Assembly: GCF_023898315.1 (NCBI RefSeq)
Contig: NC_064619.1
Span: forward strand, 303,218,150-303,282,149
DNA from: Schistocerca nitens
Taxonomy: Eukaryota > Arthropoda > Insecta > Orthoptera > Acrididae
DNA: 64,000 nucleotides
Direction: 5' to 3'
Shown here in pieces: positions 32,380 through 45,265 of this stretch (positions within the stretch are counted from its first letter, which is position 1; the number at the start of each line of letters is the position of its first letter). The position numbers and the translations under genes are program-made. Under the pieces are notes generated by a model, which worked only from the letters and a program-made list of their open reading frames with translations, was not told the DNA's origin and did not search any database.

Positions 32380-33850
32380 TTCTAAACTCTTACCACTCAG
32401 GGCACTGAAAATGTCCTACATGGATAGAATATTATGTTAAATATTGGTAAAAGAGTGGTAGGTCAAAATATGAAATTTATTTGAAGTACTAGGACCAACA
32501 AATTTCTGCTTCTGTTTTACAGTAATCATTATGGTCCTCCCTGATAAGAAAATGAAATTTATGCTGTACTACACCATAAGTTTTCAACCCATAGTGTTCA
32601 AGTGACTTACACAAGCAGTACAGTATGTAATTCATTAAATCCCTTGTCAAAGCATATATTGCCATGCTTAAATTTCATTAGTCCAACACCAACAGAGCTG
32701 TTGCTGTTGATACATTATTAATACATTTTATAAGAAAGTTAGTGTACACTGTGTTGCTTCTGCAACACACTACTGTCACAATTGGGCTCTTCTGAAGGTT
32801 TTTTGGTTGATCTATGGTATTTGGAGCTTTGGACGTTAATGAAATGAAATTTCTTGTCTCTGTACACATTGCGGCAGAAGGAAGTAAGAAAGACACAAAG
32901 ATATGTATTTTATTTCTTAAAATTGTGTTGGCTTATAAAGTTTCTTCATTACAATGCAAGATGTGAAATTTTAATTTTTATTGTGTACATTCTGAAGTGT
33001 TACCACATAAGATTGTTTTCTTTTCCATTACATTCATAATAGTAGTGTTGACACTTGAGTTGGTAAGTGAGCAACACATTTTGTATCGAGTGACTTGTGC
33101 AACCGGTGAAATCCATAATTCATCACACTTCTTAGCAAAGCATATACTGTTGTACTTGAATGTCGGTTAATTTTTAATTTGTTGCACAGTCAGTGTATAT
33201 TCTACAGTCCTTTTATCACTGAGGGATCTGAAAATGTGTTATGTTACATGCATAGCGGGTTTCATAGCTAGTCTTTCTTATTAGTGAAAGAGTTGTATGT
33301 AAAAAATTTAAATGTGTACAAAGTGTTAGCACCTGGGACTATCTATATTATACTCATAATGGTGGTGTCTCCCTGACACAGGAAAATGTGAAACTATTGG
33401 CAGCAGTTGACCGACACACATTGTTCTGAGAGATTTCTGCAATCAATTAATTGTGCATTACACTTCTTAACAAATAGTGTACTCCTGAACTTAAATTTCC
33501 ATCTGTTTTAAGGATTGACATACAAAAACAACTTCATGGTCCAGCACCAACAGAATTCATGCTCCTTTACCTTATTTGTAAATCTGAGGAAGTTACGTTT
33601 GTACTGGGTTGCTTTTACAAGAAACTGTGAACATATTGGTGCTCTTCTTTAGGTATCTTGGTTGACTATGGGGTGAGGAGCACTGAATGTTAATGAAATA
33701 TCTTGCGATTGTACACGCCAGGGGAGGGGGTGGGGGACAGAAGAAGAGGCAAGAGAGAGATACTTGTTTTATCAAATAAAATTGTTTTACCCTATAAACT
33801 TTCTCCTTTCAGTTGCAAGAGGGGAATATTTATCTTTTCTAATGTGTGTG
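32380..33850. repeat. Diverged interleaved direct repeats in the right part of the P-like element
   Basis: Matching segments: ACTCAGGGCACTGAAAATGT (near 32395) with ACTGAGGGATCTGAAAATGT (near 33219); CAACACCAACAGAG (32683) with CAGCACCAACAGAA (33543); TTTTTTGGTTGATCTATGG (32797) with TATCTTGGTTGACTATGGG (33653). A block ending CATATATTGCCATGC (32648), CATATACTGTTGTAC (33139) and ATAGTGTACTCCTGA (33473) occurs three times. Two large copies about 0.82-0.86 kb apart with a third partial block between them; similarity is low, so the duplication is old. Confidence 0.6.
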
Positions 33851-34350
33851 TTTAAAAAAAGTTTTAGTTCAGCCGTATTTTCGATGTATGAAGCTATTTT
33901 GTTTCCTGTTTAGAATTCCTTTCGTTGAAAACGACTGTAATCTAATGACTGGCAACAGTTGGACTTTTACACATGTAAATTAGTTCACATTTTCAGTGAC
34001 GATGTCAGACGAAAATAAATAAATAAATAAAAGAAACGAATTCATTATAAGGGGGTTGGGTTCAGTTTTGATAACAAAATGGATTAAGTAAATATAGTTA
34101 CTTGAATGTAAAACTTCCGAAGCTTGCAATGGGGCAAAGCATCTTCTCATATTGATCTACGTTTGTTTCGACAGGATTCAGTAATACAGAACTATGATCT
34201 TCATTTGCAGCTTTACGATAGTAAGAAAATCTTTCATCTACATAAAACTGCAGAATCCAAAACAATACCAAACAGTTTGTCCAAAAATAAGAGATTTATA
34301 GTGATAAGCGCGCCCAGGCGTTTCTGCCTGCAACAGACCTGGCGTTCGCC

Positions 34351-34409
34351 GTGCCTACCTGGCGTGACGTCACGAACAAGCGCCGAGGCCTTCCTTTGAG
34401 TCGGTGTTG
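34351..34409 (-). repeat. Right terminal inverted repeat of the P-like element
   Basis: Read inward on the minus strand: CAACACCGACTCAAAGGAAG, then GCCTCGGCGCTTGTTCGTGA, then CGTCACGCCAGGTAGGCAC. It pairs with the left end apart from that end's 15-bp duplication and scattered mismatches. It also holds TGACGTCA (34365-34372). Confidence 0.9.
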
Positions 34410-34416
34410 CTCAGAC

Positions 34417-36185
34417 TGGCCGTAGGCTCAGCTGGGGTGAGTGACGTCAGCAGAGACTCCCCTCTGCAACTTTCCCTTTCACGCGAGGATGGCTAGTAGC
34501 TGCCCTCAGCTGATTGCTTCGCCGTCTCCGTCCCGCCAGGTGGTGGGAGACTGCGACAGAGACAGGGCCAGGCGGGAGCGAGACACGCGCCAGCTCCAGG
34601 TAGGTAGTCCAGTTATGTCTCTCCCTCTCCACGCCGCCCCAGCCACTCTCCGTCTGCTTCACCACTTGGAGCGACTTGCACACAGACAAACACATTTTTG
34701 TAAATAAGATTTTACAAAGTACAACTTTCTCATTGTTCATCACAACTTATCCACAGGGTTTTATTTACAGTAAAATTAAAAGTATTCCTATTACAAAAAT
34801 TATATCGACCCTGATTTTATAGAATTGGAGGTGACAAAAACAATAATATCCAGATAAAAAAAATCAAGCTGTTACAAACTACAATTGCAGACCTGTGGAC
34901 CACCTCATAAGTTTGCAATAAAATATTGAGGTACCAGTTAGAGCCTAAACAGATATTAAATCTAAACCTATTTACAACAATTTGACATCCACCGATTTAC
35001 CTCACAGCTTTTAGAATTAAATTGAGGTGCCAGTTAGACTTAAGTTATCTAGGCCTATTTTCTAAACACACGTTCGCCTGATCAGGGTTGATGACTGAGT
35101 CATCAACCGATGAAGGTATTAAAGTTTCATAGGAATGGAATGGGATTGTGGTTGTCCCTCATCCTACTCCGCAAATCAGTACATTGATACCGTTTCCACA
35201 TTTTGTTTATAATCATGAAAGAAATTAGGATGCTTGGTTAAATTATTCCACTAACTACTTCCAGTCCTTACACCAAAATTTACAAGAAGAATAACCCTCT
35301 ACCAATGAAATCATATTACAAAACATGAGAAATCTGTTCTAACCCCTCAGAACACAACACACAAAAACAGTACAACATTACATCCATTGCTACTGGCAAC
35401 ACAACTGTCAGTCATTAAATACTTCTCCTTTCCCCCTTTTTTTTCGAACTGCGTCTAGATCATTCTTTCACTGCTTCTTGCCATTCGATCTGCAAACACA
35501 ACTTCCTTCCACCTTACCAAACATTGCCTGGTTGTCATTCTTTAACCTCTCTTTACTTGTACTAAATTGGTACCACCTACAAAATGACTTGAGAACCTGC
35601 TAACAAAAGAAATTCACTTAGATCAACACGTGCACCACATGGTTTCAAATTTCAGGACTCACCAAAGAATCTATATTAATAAAACATTACAGGTAACATC
35701 ATCTTAAGTACTCCCTGTTCATCTTGGAATAACCTACAAATCTCCGTAGCCTCCTCACTGCTTTCCATCGACTGAGTCACGCATCCATTTGCATTCATGG
35801 CTTCTCCTAGTCCTTGCGGGTGCTACCTCTGATACTCACTCTCTCTCACTCTGGAAACTTCAAGAATTAAACCCCAGGCCCCCCATGGCCCACAAATCAG
35901 CGCTCTTTCTGGCGCCACATCCTTATCTCCTGAAACACATCAATTATTAGACATAAATTACGAAAAAATGCGCAATATTCGCCCTAACTCTTACACCAAA
36001 CTTAACTTCATTCTTGTACATATTAACCAGAAACCTTCGAGTATGACCTTGTCTCGTCCCCGCACATCTAAAGGATCCAATCCCTACCGTCAACAACTAC
36101 ATAAACAGTCTACATGGAAATTCTTAACATAAACATATTCAGTACGTCATCCATGAAAAACAAGGGGCTACTTCCACCAGGATAA
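34417..36185. other. Spacer between the P-like element and the Gypsy fossil
   Basis: 34417-34720 is the GC-rich continuation of the insertion target. 34720-36180 is AT-rich and may include terminal parts of the LTR element, but I could not define repeats at its ends. Confidence 0.4.
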
Positions 36186-39100
36186 TTATCCACGGAAAAG
36201 TTTTAAATTAGATACATGGTGTAATCCGCGACTCTTCCTAGATCTCAGAGTCTCTATCTCATAGCTGTTCTCATGAAGCCTCCTCTTAACGCGGTATGGT
36301 CCAACATAAACATTAAAGAATTTACTAGCTAGAAACTTGTGTTTCTTGAACAATCTATGTCCTTTTACAAGAACCTTGTCACCAGGTTTCAACGTCAGTC
36401 GCCGTACATTCCCTTTCAGCCTCCTTTGGCGGCTCAGCGCTTCCCTTTGAATCATTCTGAGCGCAGCGTTGACAATCCCTCGATGCCTCTCCTTACCAGT
36501 GGGTGGAAAATTTACCAGCTCTCTTACTCTATCGAGTCCGGAGGTGCTCTATTCTTCAAGACCAGCAGTGGACCCATCCTCGTGTTCCCATGAGGAATCT
36601 CGTTGATAACATCTTGGAAATCGCCCAGAAACATATCCCATGTCCTGTGCCGTCGGCTATAAAAAGCTTGCCTAATTCTTTTATAACCCTCTCCCCGGGA
36701 TTCGACGCCGGGTGGTACTTTGATATAAAGACGGTCTTAATCCCGTACCTTCTCATGGTGTCCTGCCACATCTTCGACCTACACTGCGGCCCGTTATCTG
36801 CGATGACTTTCTCGAGCACTCCAACTTCTCGCACACAACCGTTTATGAACGCCGCCGTTACGGTTCTCGCTGTGGCCTTTTTCAAAGGAACGAATCTTAC
36901 ATACTTCGAAACCAGCTCCACAGCAACGAACACATATTTAAATCCGTCCATAGTGCGAGGCAATGGCCCGAACAGGTCTGTCGCGGCGAATTCTCGGAGG
37001 CGCGCGGGAACTATGGGGAATAGTGGGGCACGACAGGATACAGTAGAGGATTTGGCCCTCTGACATATTTTACAACTACGGAGCACCCTCGCTACCCATC
37101 CGCTCCATACTAATAAAGTATACCGACTCTTCCAACTTCCCACTGCACTTGCGCGCTCCAAAATGCCAATAACTCAAGTGGCAATACCAAATTAACTTGT
37201 TCACCAGCTCATCCGGTATGCACACTAACTACTGATGCTGGTTCGGATTCTTTCGATAGAACAAGACCCCGCCTCTTACCAGGTAAAAACGTCGAAGCCG
37301 ATCTTCGGCCGGGTCACTCAACTTCGCCTTCATCACCCACCAATTCTCTTCCTTGTCTTGTTCCTTACCTATTCTAGACATGTAAAACAGGTAGTATACA
37401 TTTTCGTTAGGATCAGTGTCCCTCTGTACTGTGAGTCCAATCGGACCTCGAGATAGTGCATCTGCCACTATGTTCTGTGTGCCAGGCACGTAGTGAACCT
37501 CAAATTTAAATTCCTGCAGAAATAGCGGCCATCTAATCAATCGCTGGTGAGTAAGTTTTGCTGTCATCAGAAATTGTAGAGCCTTATGGTCTGTATATAC
37601 CATTGTGACACGGCCAAACAAGTAATACCTGAATTTGTGAAACCCCCAGACCATCGCTGACGCCTCCAGTTCAGTCACGGCGTAGTTTTCCTCCGTCTTA
37701 TTGAGCACACGGCTCGTGAAGGCAACGGGCTTTGGCACCACACCATCGTTCTCTTCCCACTCCTGGAATAGAACAACACCTAAGCCCGCCCGGGAGCTAT
37801 CCGCGGCCATACAAAAGGGTTTGGACAAATCCGGATGTACAAGCAGAGGAGATGACATCAACGCATCTTTTAAACTTTCAAATTCCCGTTGCGCAGCATC
37901 ACTCCACTTCCATACAGTGTTTTTTCCCGTCAGGGCACACAAACAAGGTGTCGAGATTCCTTTAATTTTGATAAACCTTTTATAGAAATTAATGATCCCA
38001 AGATACGCCCGCAGTTGTCTCTTACTCTTAGGGACTGGATACTCTTTGATTGCCCGGAGTTTTTTCGGGTCTGGGCGAATCCCGTCAGTGGTTACTATGT
38101 GCTCAAGAAACTTGATCTCTCGTCGTCCTAATTCAGATTTCCGTAAATTTATTGTCACCCCACATCGTCCAAAAGCCTGTAAAACTTGATTCAGGACGTC
38201 ATTATGGTCGTACCACGTCTTCTCCGCGATGAGTATGTCGTCCACGTAAAGTGTAATCCTACGCCGCAACGACTCGGGAAACACTGTACCTAACGCCCGG
38301 ATAAATGCGGCGGAAGACACATTGAGTCTGAATGGGAGTTTCCGGTAAACATAACATCGCCCACACCATAAGAGTGCCGTATATTTTCTACAGGATTCGT
38401 CCAATTCCACTTGCCAGTAACTCGACTTCATGTCAAGGGAGCTGAGAACGGATACGCCATGAAACTTCTGCAACAGCTCATCTAGTGTCTCAGGCCTATC
38501 CGTTTCAGTGTCGATGATAGTATTTATTTGGCGTGAATCAAGGACTATCCTTACTGAGCTATTTATCTTGGGGATGCATAAAATCGGGCTATTATAGGAA
38601 CTAACACCCGGTTCTATAACTCCTTGTTGTAACATTGACACTATCTCACGTGACACTTTCTCTCTGTACGCAAGCGGCACGACCCACGGTCGTCCGAAAA
38701 GTGGTTTATGGGGTTTAGCCCCGAACTTGTAGGTAAAACCTCTTATAGTGCCTATGTGTCCCAAAAACACACGGTCGTTTCTTTGCAAAATCCCTTTCAC
38801 GTCGTTACGGATCCCATCATCTTTAATGTGACCCACTTTCTCGTTAAATACAGACTCCAAATCTATCGCATCTGATTCTTTGTTATCCTGTGTTTCTAGT
38901 TTGATCCTCGCATTGCCTTGGCCGAAATGTCCTGTGTCCACTGACAGTCTAAGAGACTCGACTATATGCGCGTCTACTTTTATAGCGTCATCGAATTCCA
39001 TCCTAATTTCTTCGTCACCAGTTTTTATGGTGGCAAATCCACGTTGCAGATCCAAGGTGGCTTGGTACCGGCCGAGAAAATCAATCCCTAATAAGGCCTC

Positions 39101-39560
39101 AACCGTCATTCTTTTTACAACCAAGAACACAACACTAATAGTTTTCTCTTTGTACACACACTCAACTTGACTTTGCTTTTTCACTTCGATGCTTCTCCCA
39201 GGCACAGCACCTCGCACCTTCGTACGCTATAGTGGCAACGTCGGTCACTTCACATCTCCCCCACAACAATTAAATACGTCTTCCCTTATAACAGACGCTT
39301 GACTCCCAGAGTCTAAGATACAAGGAATTATTACGTTATTTACATCCAAGCTGACAATTGGTAATTTAAATCACGAAAACTCCTCCGGTTCTTCCAAAAG
39401 AACTTCCCTCATCTCAGGCCAATTTGACGAGTCCAAAACTTTCGCACACTCAGAGATAGCAATATCCTCTGTCTGCAGATGACGATTCTCCATCCGCTGT
39501 TCCAGACAACCGTAAAATATGCTGGGCTCAAGATATCTGATACTTGCCCCCTTTTCCAGT
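36186..39560 (-). mobile_element. Gypsy/Ty3-type LTR retrotransposon, pol region, fossil
   Basis: Minus-strand parts in order: aspartic protease (ILDSGSQASVI near 39315), reverse transcriptase with VLDSRQINTII and LYVDDILIA, RNase H (MAADSSRAGLGVVL), integrase with DLFGPLPRTMDGFKYVFVAV and VIADNGPQCRS, and an integrase C-terminal domain (GPYRVKRR). The protease-RT-RNase H stretch alone is open over about 660 codons. The element is broken in a few places (about three or four), lacks a recognised gag region, and I could not identify its terminal repeats, so it is probably truncated. Moderate age: coding similarity is high, frames are largely kept. Confidence 0.9.
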
Positions 39561-41355
39561 GAAGTTCTCTGAAGTTCAGCTCTTGAACTGCTTTGAGAGC
39601 TTCACAGTAATGAGGACCACAGCTCAGTTTTTTTTTCTTCAGACACCAACAGCTGATTTCTGATATTCTGTTGGGCAGAATACAGTGTGATAATTCTTGA
39701 AGGGCATCACACATTAGAGCCAAATCAAGAATGAAGTCAACTTTGGTAAATTACTTCAATAGACCACCGCACATACCTCTGTCAGTTTATTTCCTGCTTT
39801 GATCATCTTTTGCAGCTGTGAAGTGAGCAACCAAAGCTTTAAAGTTTTTCTGCACTGAATCGCAAAGGATCATGGTAGCGGAACCGTAGAGACATCTATC
39901 ACTAGCTCGGCGTTTGAGCGTACGCATATCCGTTTAGCACTACCATCCCCCACTATTAGCGGTCGAGGCCACTTCATGCTTGTCGAACTGGCTGCCAGCG
40001 ATTCAGTTGTCGAGAACGGTTGCCGCAGCTTCGAAATGCTTGAAACAGTCAATGACTTCGCTTTTAGCACCAAAAATATCACTGGTATCGTTCGTATTGC
40101 AATTACCAACAAGAAAAAATTAAATAAAATATTCACGTCCGTGAAATAGATTTTTAGCACTATTCCACGTTCTCAACATCGTAAGAATATTACTTTGTCG
40201 ACGAAAAAGTTTAGGGGTACGCATCCCCCAGCGTTCCCCCAGAAAAACAGCATGGCTGTTACTATGATCAATGATTATTTTCGTCGGCGGAATTGCTGCC
40301 ACTGTGGAACTGTTGCTGAGTCGGTATTGTCTGAACGGCGGAGATGGACGAGTGTCGGTGGCGCGTCTTGTCATATCCGCCACTGGCGGAAGTATCTCGG
40401 TGTGCCCTCTATTTTGCGGAAGCGAAGTAGTCTCGATTGTCAGTTATCTCTGTAGCAGTGCACAACACCAAGTGCATATGGATATGACGTGTTGACAGGT
40501 TCGACGGAAAGCAAAATTCAGTTCTGTAATGTAAGCTCCATCTAAAGCTGCCTCTTCGGAACTGGGAGGCGCCTAGCGTGTAGTGTGCCTAGATGGCGGC
40601 ATCATCTCATGGTACTGCTGTGTACCGCTGGTTACGTACACAGCACTCTCCCTACCGTACGTCCTTTTACTACCAAACTGACAACTGCTTTGCTGCCTGA
40701 GGCTGGGACATATAAACTGATCTCCGTTTTAGCAAAGCTGTACCATTACAATTTTATTCAGCATCTCCTTATCAAGTAATCCATCTACCCCTAATGATGT
40801 TCAGCTTGTTTACCATTTCAAGCCCCCCCCCCCCCCTAGCAAATGTAATGAGGCTCCATTCTTTCACCATCTCTAGTTGTCGAAGGTAAATGTTCGTTTC
40901 AGCACACATGCGTTGTTTGGTTCTCTGTAAATATCTACCAATTTTTATAGCTGTGGTTAGTAGTTAGCGTATCTTGATATTTAGATATATTCCGGGTCAT
41001 TGACGCCGTCGGTAAAAAATGCTCGAGTTGACTTGATTAGAATTGGAAAAAATCTTAGTTTTGTGCTTGAGGTATACTTTCAGTTTTGTGTACCTTTGCT
41101 CTTATAGTCAATAGTGAAAAATTTGTAGTTTGTTAATATGTATGTTGTAAACTTTAACTATTTCAGCACTGGAACTTACACATCCAAATAAACATGACAT
41201 GTATCACAGTCACTCTAAGTTATGAGTTCTTAGATAGCAGTTTGAGTGCCAGATTTGCAACATTTGAAAATTTTAATTGGATATGGCATTGCCCTGAAAC
41301 ACAATAAAATTTAAAAAAATTGACGCATAACAACTTGATTGACGGAAAACAATAC
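39561..41355. other. Spacer downstream of the trypsin gene
   Basis: No coding domain recognised. Short open frames on both strands at 39870-40500 have no recognisable motif. A C14-16 homopolymer lies near 40826. Confidence 0.4.
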
Positions 41356-41370
41356 TTTATTTATTTATTT
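41356..41370 (-). terminator. Overlapping polyadenylation signals of the trypsin gene
   Basis: On the minus strand the sequence reads AAATAAATAAATAAAG, giving several overlapping AATAAA hexamers 53-67 bp after the trypsin stop codon. Confidence 0.75.
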
Positions 41371-41422
41371 GTGGTTCCATCTTCGAGTATTAGACAAAAT
41401 ATTGGCTGCGATAATCCATGTC

Positions 41423-44400
41423 TTAGATTCCAGTAGCTTGTTGGATCCAGGACCTCAGGTTGGCTACATTGGCATAGACTCCCGGATAGTTGGCCAAGCC
41501 ACAGCCCTCTCCAAAGGAGACGATGCCGACCTGCGTGGAACCGGTCACCAAAGGACCGCCGCTGTCTCCCTGGCAGGAGTCCTTGCCGCCTCCGCTCACT
41601 CCTGCGCAGATCATGCGGCTGGTGATATAACCGTACGAGCGGTTGCACGTGTTGCGGTCTATGATCTGGACGGTGACACCTAGTAGCGTGTTGGAGGCGC
41701 TGCCGCCAGATGAGGTCGTACCCCAGCCGGTGACTGTCACCGACGTTCCAGCAGAGGGCTCCGACGAGGTCAGACCCACGGCCTGGACGTTGCTGTTGAA
41801 GCTGAAGGCGTTAGATACCTGCACGACGGCGATGTCGTAGTCGGGATCAGAGTAGCTTCCATGTATGTAGCCGGTGGCGATGTTGTGGGTGGTGCCACCG
41901 CTACCCCTGGTGGAGGTGCCTGCGCGCAGCAGCATCTGGCTGGTGGAGTAGCCGTCTACACAGTGGGCCGCAGACAGAGCCCAGATGTTGCTGATGATCG
42001 AGGCACCACACATGTAGTTGCCCCTGACGAAGGAAAGACAAAAGGCGTCAGTAACATTCACTTTGTCTGCTACGTTTGCATACGTAGTCTCACTGGGATG
42101 TAAACAAGTACGATTTTCTCGTGTTTCAATCCGAGCCAAGTTGTTAAATATTCATAAGCTCCGAGACGAATACTCCTCGAACATTGACACGATCGCTTAC
42201 AGATTGTTTATTACTTACACGGCAACACAAAATTATTACTAAAGATATTTTCAAAATCATGATCATTTAGGTTAATGTCTGGACCGCTGGAGTAGGAAAT
42301 ATTGACACTTTAAATGAGAACTACCATAACACGGCAGTAATTCGCAAATTTGTTCAAACCTTTTTCGAGAACTATTGCGTTATTCATTTACGTCAGGCTC
42401 GCTTTGTGTAACAATACGGAAGGTTGTTCTAGCAGTACGGAGCATCACCCGAAGTCTCATGCTAGTGTTGGAATAATCTTATGAAATTAACTTCCTGAAC
42501 GGTCTAGATTGTTTCTCCTGCGAATGCTTGTCTCGATGTTATAATACACCTAAATCATTCTGTCAGTATGAGTTTATTTGGATTTTGGAAACAATCATCC
42601 AGCTTGTAATGACTATTATCCCTAATAGGCTCAACAAAAATAATGCGTGGTGACGGGAAAAGAATCCCAACACCAAAAACAATTAATGTGCATTAATGAA
42701 TTTTTGGGAATATCATGTTTCCTGTCAGCCGTGACATTTTTCAACAAGGTAATGCGCTATGTCACAGGGCCAGGAGTGTGATGGAGCGGTTCAAAGAGCA
42801 CGTGGCGAACTCCTACTGATGTACTGGGCCCCCATCTCACCATATCTGAACCCAGTCAAACACTTCTGGGATGTGGTTGAACGTGACGTCAGAGATCATC
42901 GCCCACTTCCACAAAATTAGGTGACTTCTGTGTTCTGGTGTGGTGCCAGCTCCTTCAGGAACATACCAGTCCCTCGTTGCCACGGCGCGTAGCCTCCGCT
43001 GTCTGTGCCAAAGATGGACATACCGGCTATTAGTAGGTGGTCATAATATTCTGGCTGATCTCTGTATGTAAGTGATAAGTTTTGCAAGATCATAGGTTAC
43101 AGTAAGAGCGAGATAAGCCATTGTAAATGTGAAATGCTGGTACATTAAAAACCAATGTAACCGCCAGGATGCTGAATGCAAGCATGCATTGATTGCATTG
43201 TACAGGTGCCAGATGTCAGTTTGTTGGATGGAGTTCCATGCCTGTTGCACTTGGCCGGTCAATACAAAGACAGTTAACACTGTTTGCGAATAATGTTAGA
43301 GTTTTAGTCCAATGACGAACCCATGTGCTCGACTGGAGACAGATCTGGTGATCGAGCAAGCCATGCCAACATGTCTACATACTGTAGAGCATGCTGGAAT
43401 GCAACAGCCGTATGTGGATAAACGTTATCGTGTTGAAAAACACTCCTGGAATGTTGTGCAGGATTGGCAGCACAACAGATCGAATGACCAGTTTGTCGTA
43501 CAAATTTATAGTCAGTGTGCGTGGGTTAACCACAAGAGAGCTCCTGATATCTAACTAATGGTACCTCAGACCGTAACCCCAGGTGTAGGTGAAGTGCATC
43601 TAGAACGCCGCAGGTTGTTTGCAGGCTCTCAACTGACCTCCTTCTAATCAACATACGACCATCACTGGCAACAAGACCGAACCAGCTTCTCTCAGAAAAG
43701 ACAACACATCCACCCTGCCCTCCAGTCAGCTATGGCTTGACACCACTAAAGCCGCAAATGGCTGTGGTTTGGGGTGAATGGAATGCTCTCAACAGGGTGT
43801 TTGGCTCGGAGGTGTCCTTGAAGTAACCGATTTGTAGCAGTTCGTTGTGTGACTGTGGTGCCAACTGCTGCTGACATCGCCGCTGCAGATGCACTGTGAA
43901 GCGCCAAAACCATGCGCCGAGCACTTGTGTCTCGGTAATGCCACGTGGCCGACCGGAGACCTGTCATCTTCCCACCGTTCATTCTAGAGACCACCGCTGC
44001 ATCAATCACAAACAGTGGCTACATTCTGCCAGGTCTGTCTGCATTATCGCAGAAGGAACATCGTGCTTCTCGTAGGTCTGTTACACGACCTCGTTCAAAC
44101 TCAGTGAGGTGTTTACGATGGCGTCTTTGTCGCCTAAAGGCTTTCTTGACGAGCATTAATTCAACATGTCGAATCTCGTAAGTAACTAATGCTCACGGCA
44201 GTTACAGCATGTATTCAAACCAAACCCGTTACGCATTTTTGCATCCTCACTGTGGCGCTACTAGCACCACTTTTATGCGACTGGCACGAAATTTGAATAG
44301 CTACCATCTTTCAGATGTAGAAAAACGCCAACCAACTTATGTTCATGTCGCACAACTCCTTCTTCGTGTTCCATTTTTTTCGAAATATGTGCTCAGCATC

Positions 44401-45224
44401 CATCTTACATTCAAAGGACACAATCTCCGAAATGAACTGAGATTATATGCAGATCAGCAGGTAAAAGGCAGGAAAGGCAACCAACACCACAACCCTACAT
44501 TGCTTCAGTTGCTTCAACGTGGACATATGCCTTCCTTTAACGTCCTCAGCTCCCCTTTATGCACACATACCTATCGGCAGAGACAGGAGACAATGAACTG
44601 CTTAAGATAATATTAAATCCTTTCGTCTGACGAATGGTGTCACCAGGAAGAGTGTACAGCTGATGTAGCGCATCAGCTGATTTTACTCGTATACATGTGC
44701 TGTAGCAAGTCATATTTAGGAACTGCAATACATTAGTGACCTTTAATACGTATTGAAAGAGAATGTTCATTCCGGTACCTCATGTATTCTATGGAGCAAT
44801 ATTTTTCGAACGATTTTGTCATTGTGCCAGTGTCGCCAATAATGCGTTAGGTAGCACTTATTTCTGCTGGACATCTTTGGTTTTTCCCTCCAAGGTTCAA
44901 AGATACCTCAGTGGCTATGCACAGCCTAAGCTTCAAGCTAAGTAGCATTCAATATTTTCGAACAATATAGAATTTACAAACGGAATACACTGCTTTGGAC
45001 TTCTTCATCTCTAGTGAGAGAGAAACCTAAAAATTCACTTGACAGAGAACTCACATGGTGAAGTAGAGTTGCCACGGGTACTGGGAGATGCTGACAGCGG
45101 AACCACCGACGATGCGGCCATCCACACGAGGCCTCCATTGCCCGATCCCTGGGATGGGTCTCCGCAGGGGAGTGGCGCCACAGAGGGCCACCACCAGGAG
45201 CACAACTACAGAAGTCCGCAACAT
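41423..45224 (-). CDS. Trypsin-like serine protease, 2 exons, 256 aa
   Basis: Secreted digestive-type endopeptidase cutting after Lys/Arg. Exon 1, 45055-45224: signal peptide MLRTSVVVLLVVALCGA, propeptide ending RPRVDGR, and the mature N-terminus IVGGSAVSISQYPWQLYF, so activation cleaves after Arg. The donor CAT/GTGAGT and acceptor CGTCAG/GGGC join in phase 2 to give YFTMGNYMCGASIIS. Exon 2, 41423-42023: His in LSAAHC, Asp in DYDIAVVQV, Ser in CQGDSGGP. The Asp six residues before the catalytic Ser (KDSCQGDS) sets trypsin specificity, with the pocket completed by GIVSFGEGCG. Six cysteines support three disulphides, as in invertebrate trypsins. Length is usual. The 3031-bp intron holds two Tc1 relics. 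AATAAA signals lie at 41356-41370 on this strand. No breaks; the only clear host gene in the window. Confidence 0.95.
42640..43068 (+). mobile_element. Tc1-like fragment in the trypsin intron
   Basis: The plus strand carries the C-terminal part of a DDE transposase: ALCHRARSVMERFKEHV, then SPYLNPVKHFWDVVERDVRD (Glu replaced by Lys in PIE to PVK). The element end follows (GGTGGTCATAATATTCTGGC, then TGATCTCTGTA). The 5' part is missing and the frame broken. Confidence 0.75.
43070..44390 (-). mobile_element. Second Tc1-like relic in the trypsin intron, near full length
   Basis: On the minus strand the N-terminal HTH (LTEFERGR near 44105, GRPRG-like SATWHYRD) and central parts (GTTVTQRTATNRLLQGHLRA) can be read, and the plus-strand text at 43300-43560 is the complement of the transposase C-terminal half. 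Many stops and shifts; old. It belongs to a different family from the 1422-bp twins and lies tail to tail with the preceding fragment. Confidence 0.75.
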
Positions 45225-45265
45225 CTCTGCAGGAGCGCCTTGCGTTAACGTCCAACATGCACGCG

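Larger units (their letters stand above)
25974..34409 (+). mobile_element. P-superfamily DNA transposon, 8436 bp, apparently complete
   Basis: Left end CAACACCGACTCAAAGG and the exact complement of the right end (CCTTTGAGTCGGTGTTG) are flanked by CTCAGAC at 25967-25973 and 34410-34416, a 7-bp target duplication (P elements make 7-8 bp). The inner parts of the ends also correspond (AAGGCC...GGCGCT, GTGACGTCAC, GGTAGGCA). Inside are a three-exon THAP transposase gene on the plus strand (26162-29420), a broken minus-strand gene (30161-31246), short repeated motifs and diverged internal repeats. The interrupted tandem repeat at both flanks confirms the boundaries independently. It is longer than the classic 2.9-kb Drosophila P element. 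Confidence 0.93.

Noticed and set aside
35900-35930. TGGCGCCA-like primer-binding site near the Gypsy fossil
   Set aside because: It lies on the wrong side of pol for this element and no terminal repeat could be seen beside it.
42024-42139. Extension of trypsin exon 2 upstream to a Met at 42139
   Set aside because: It would lack the signal peptide and IVGG start; a good acceptor at 42024 and the exon at 45055-45224 restore a standard trypsin.
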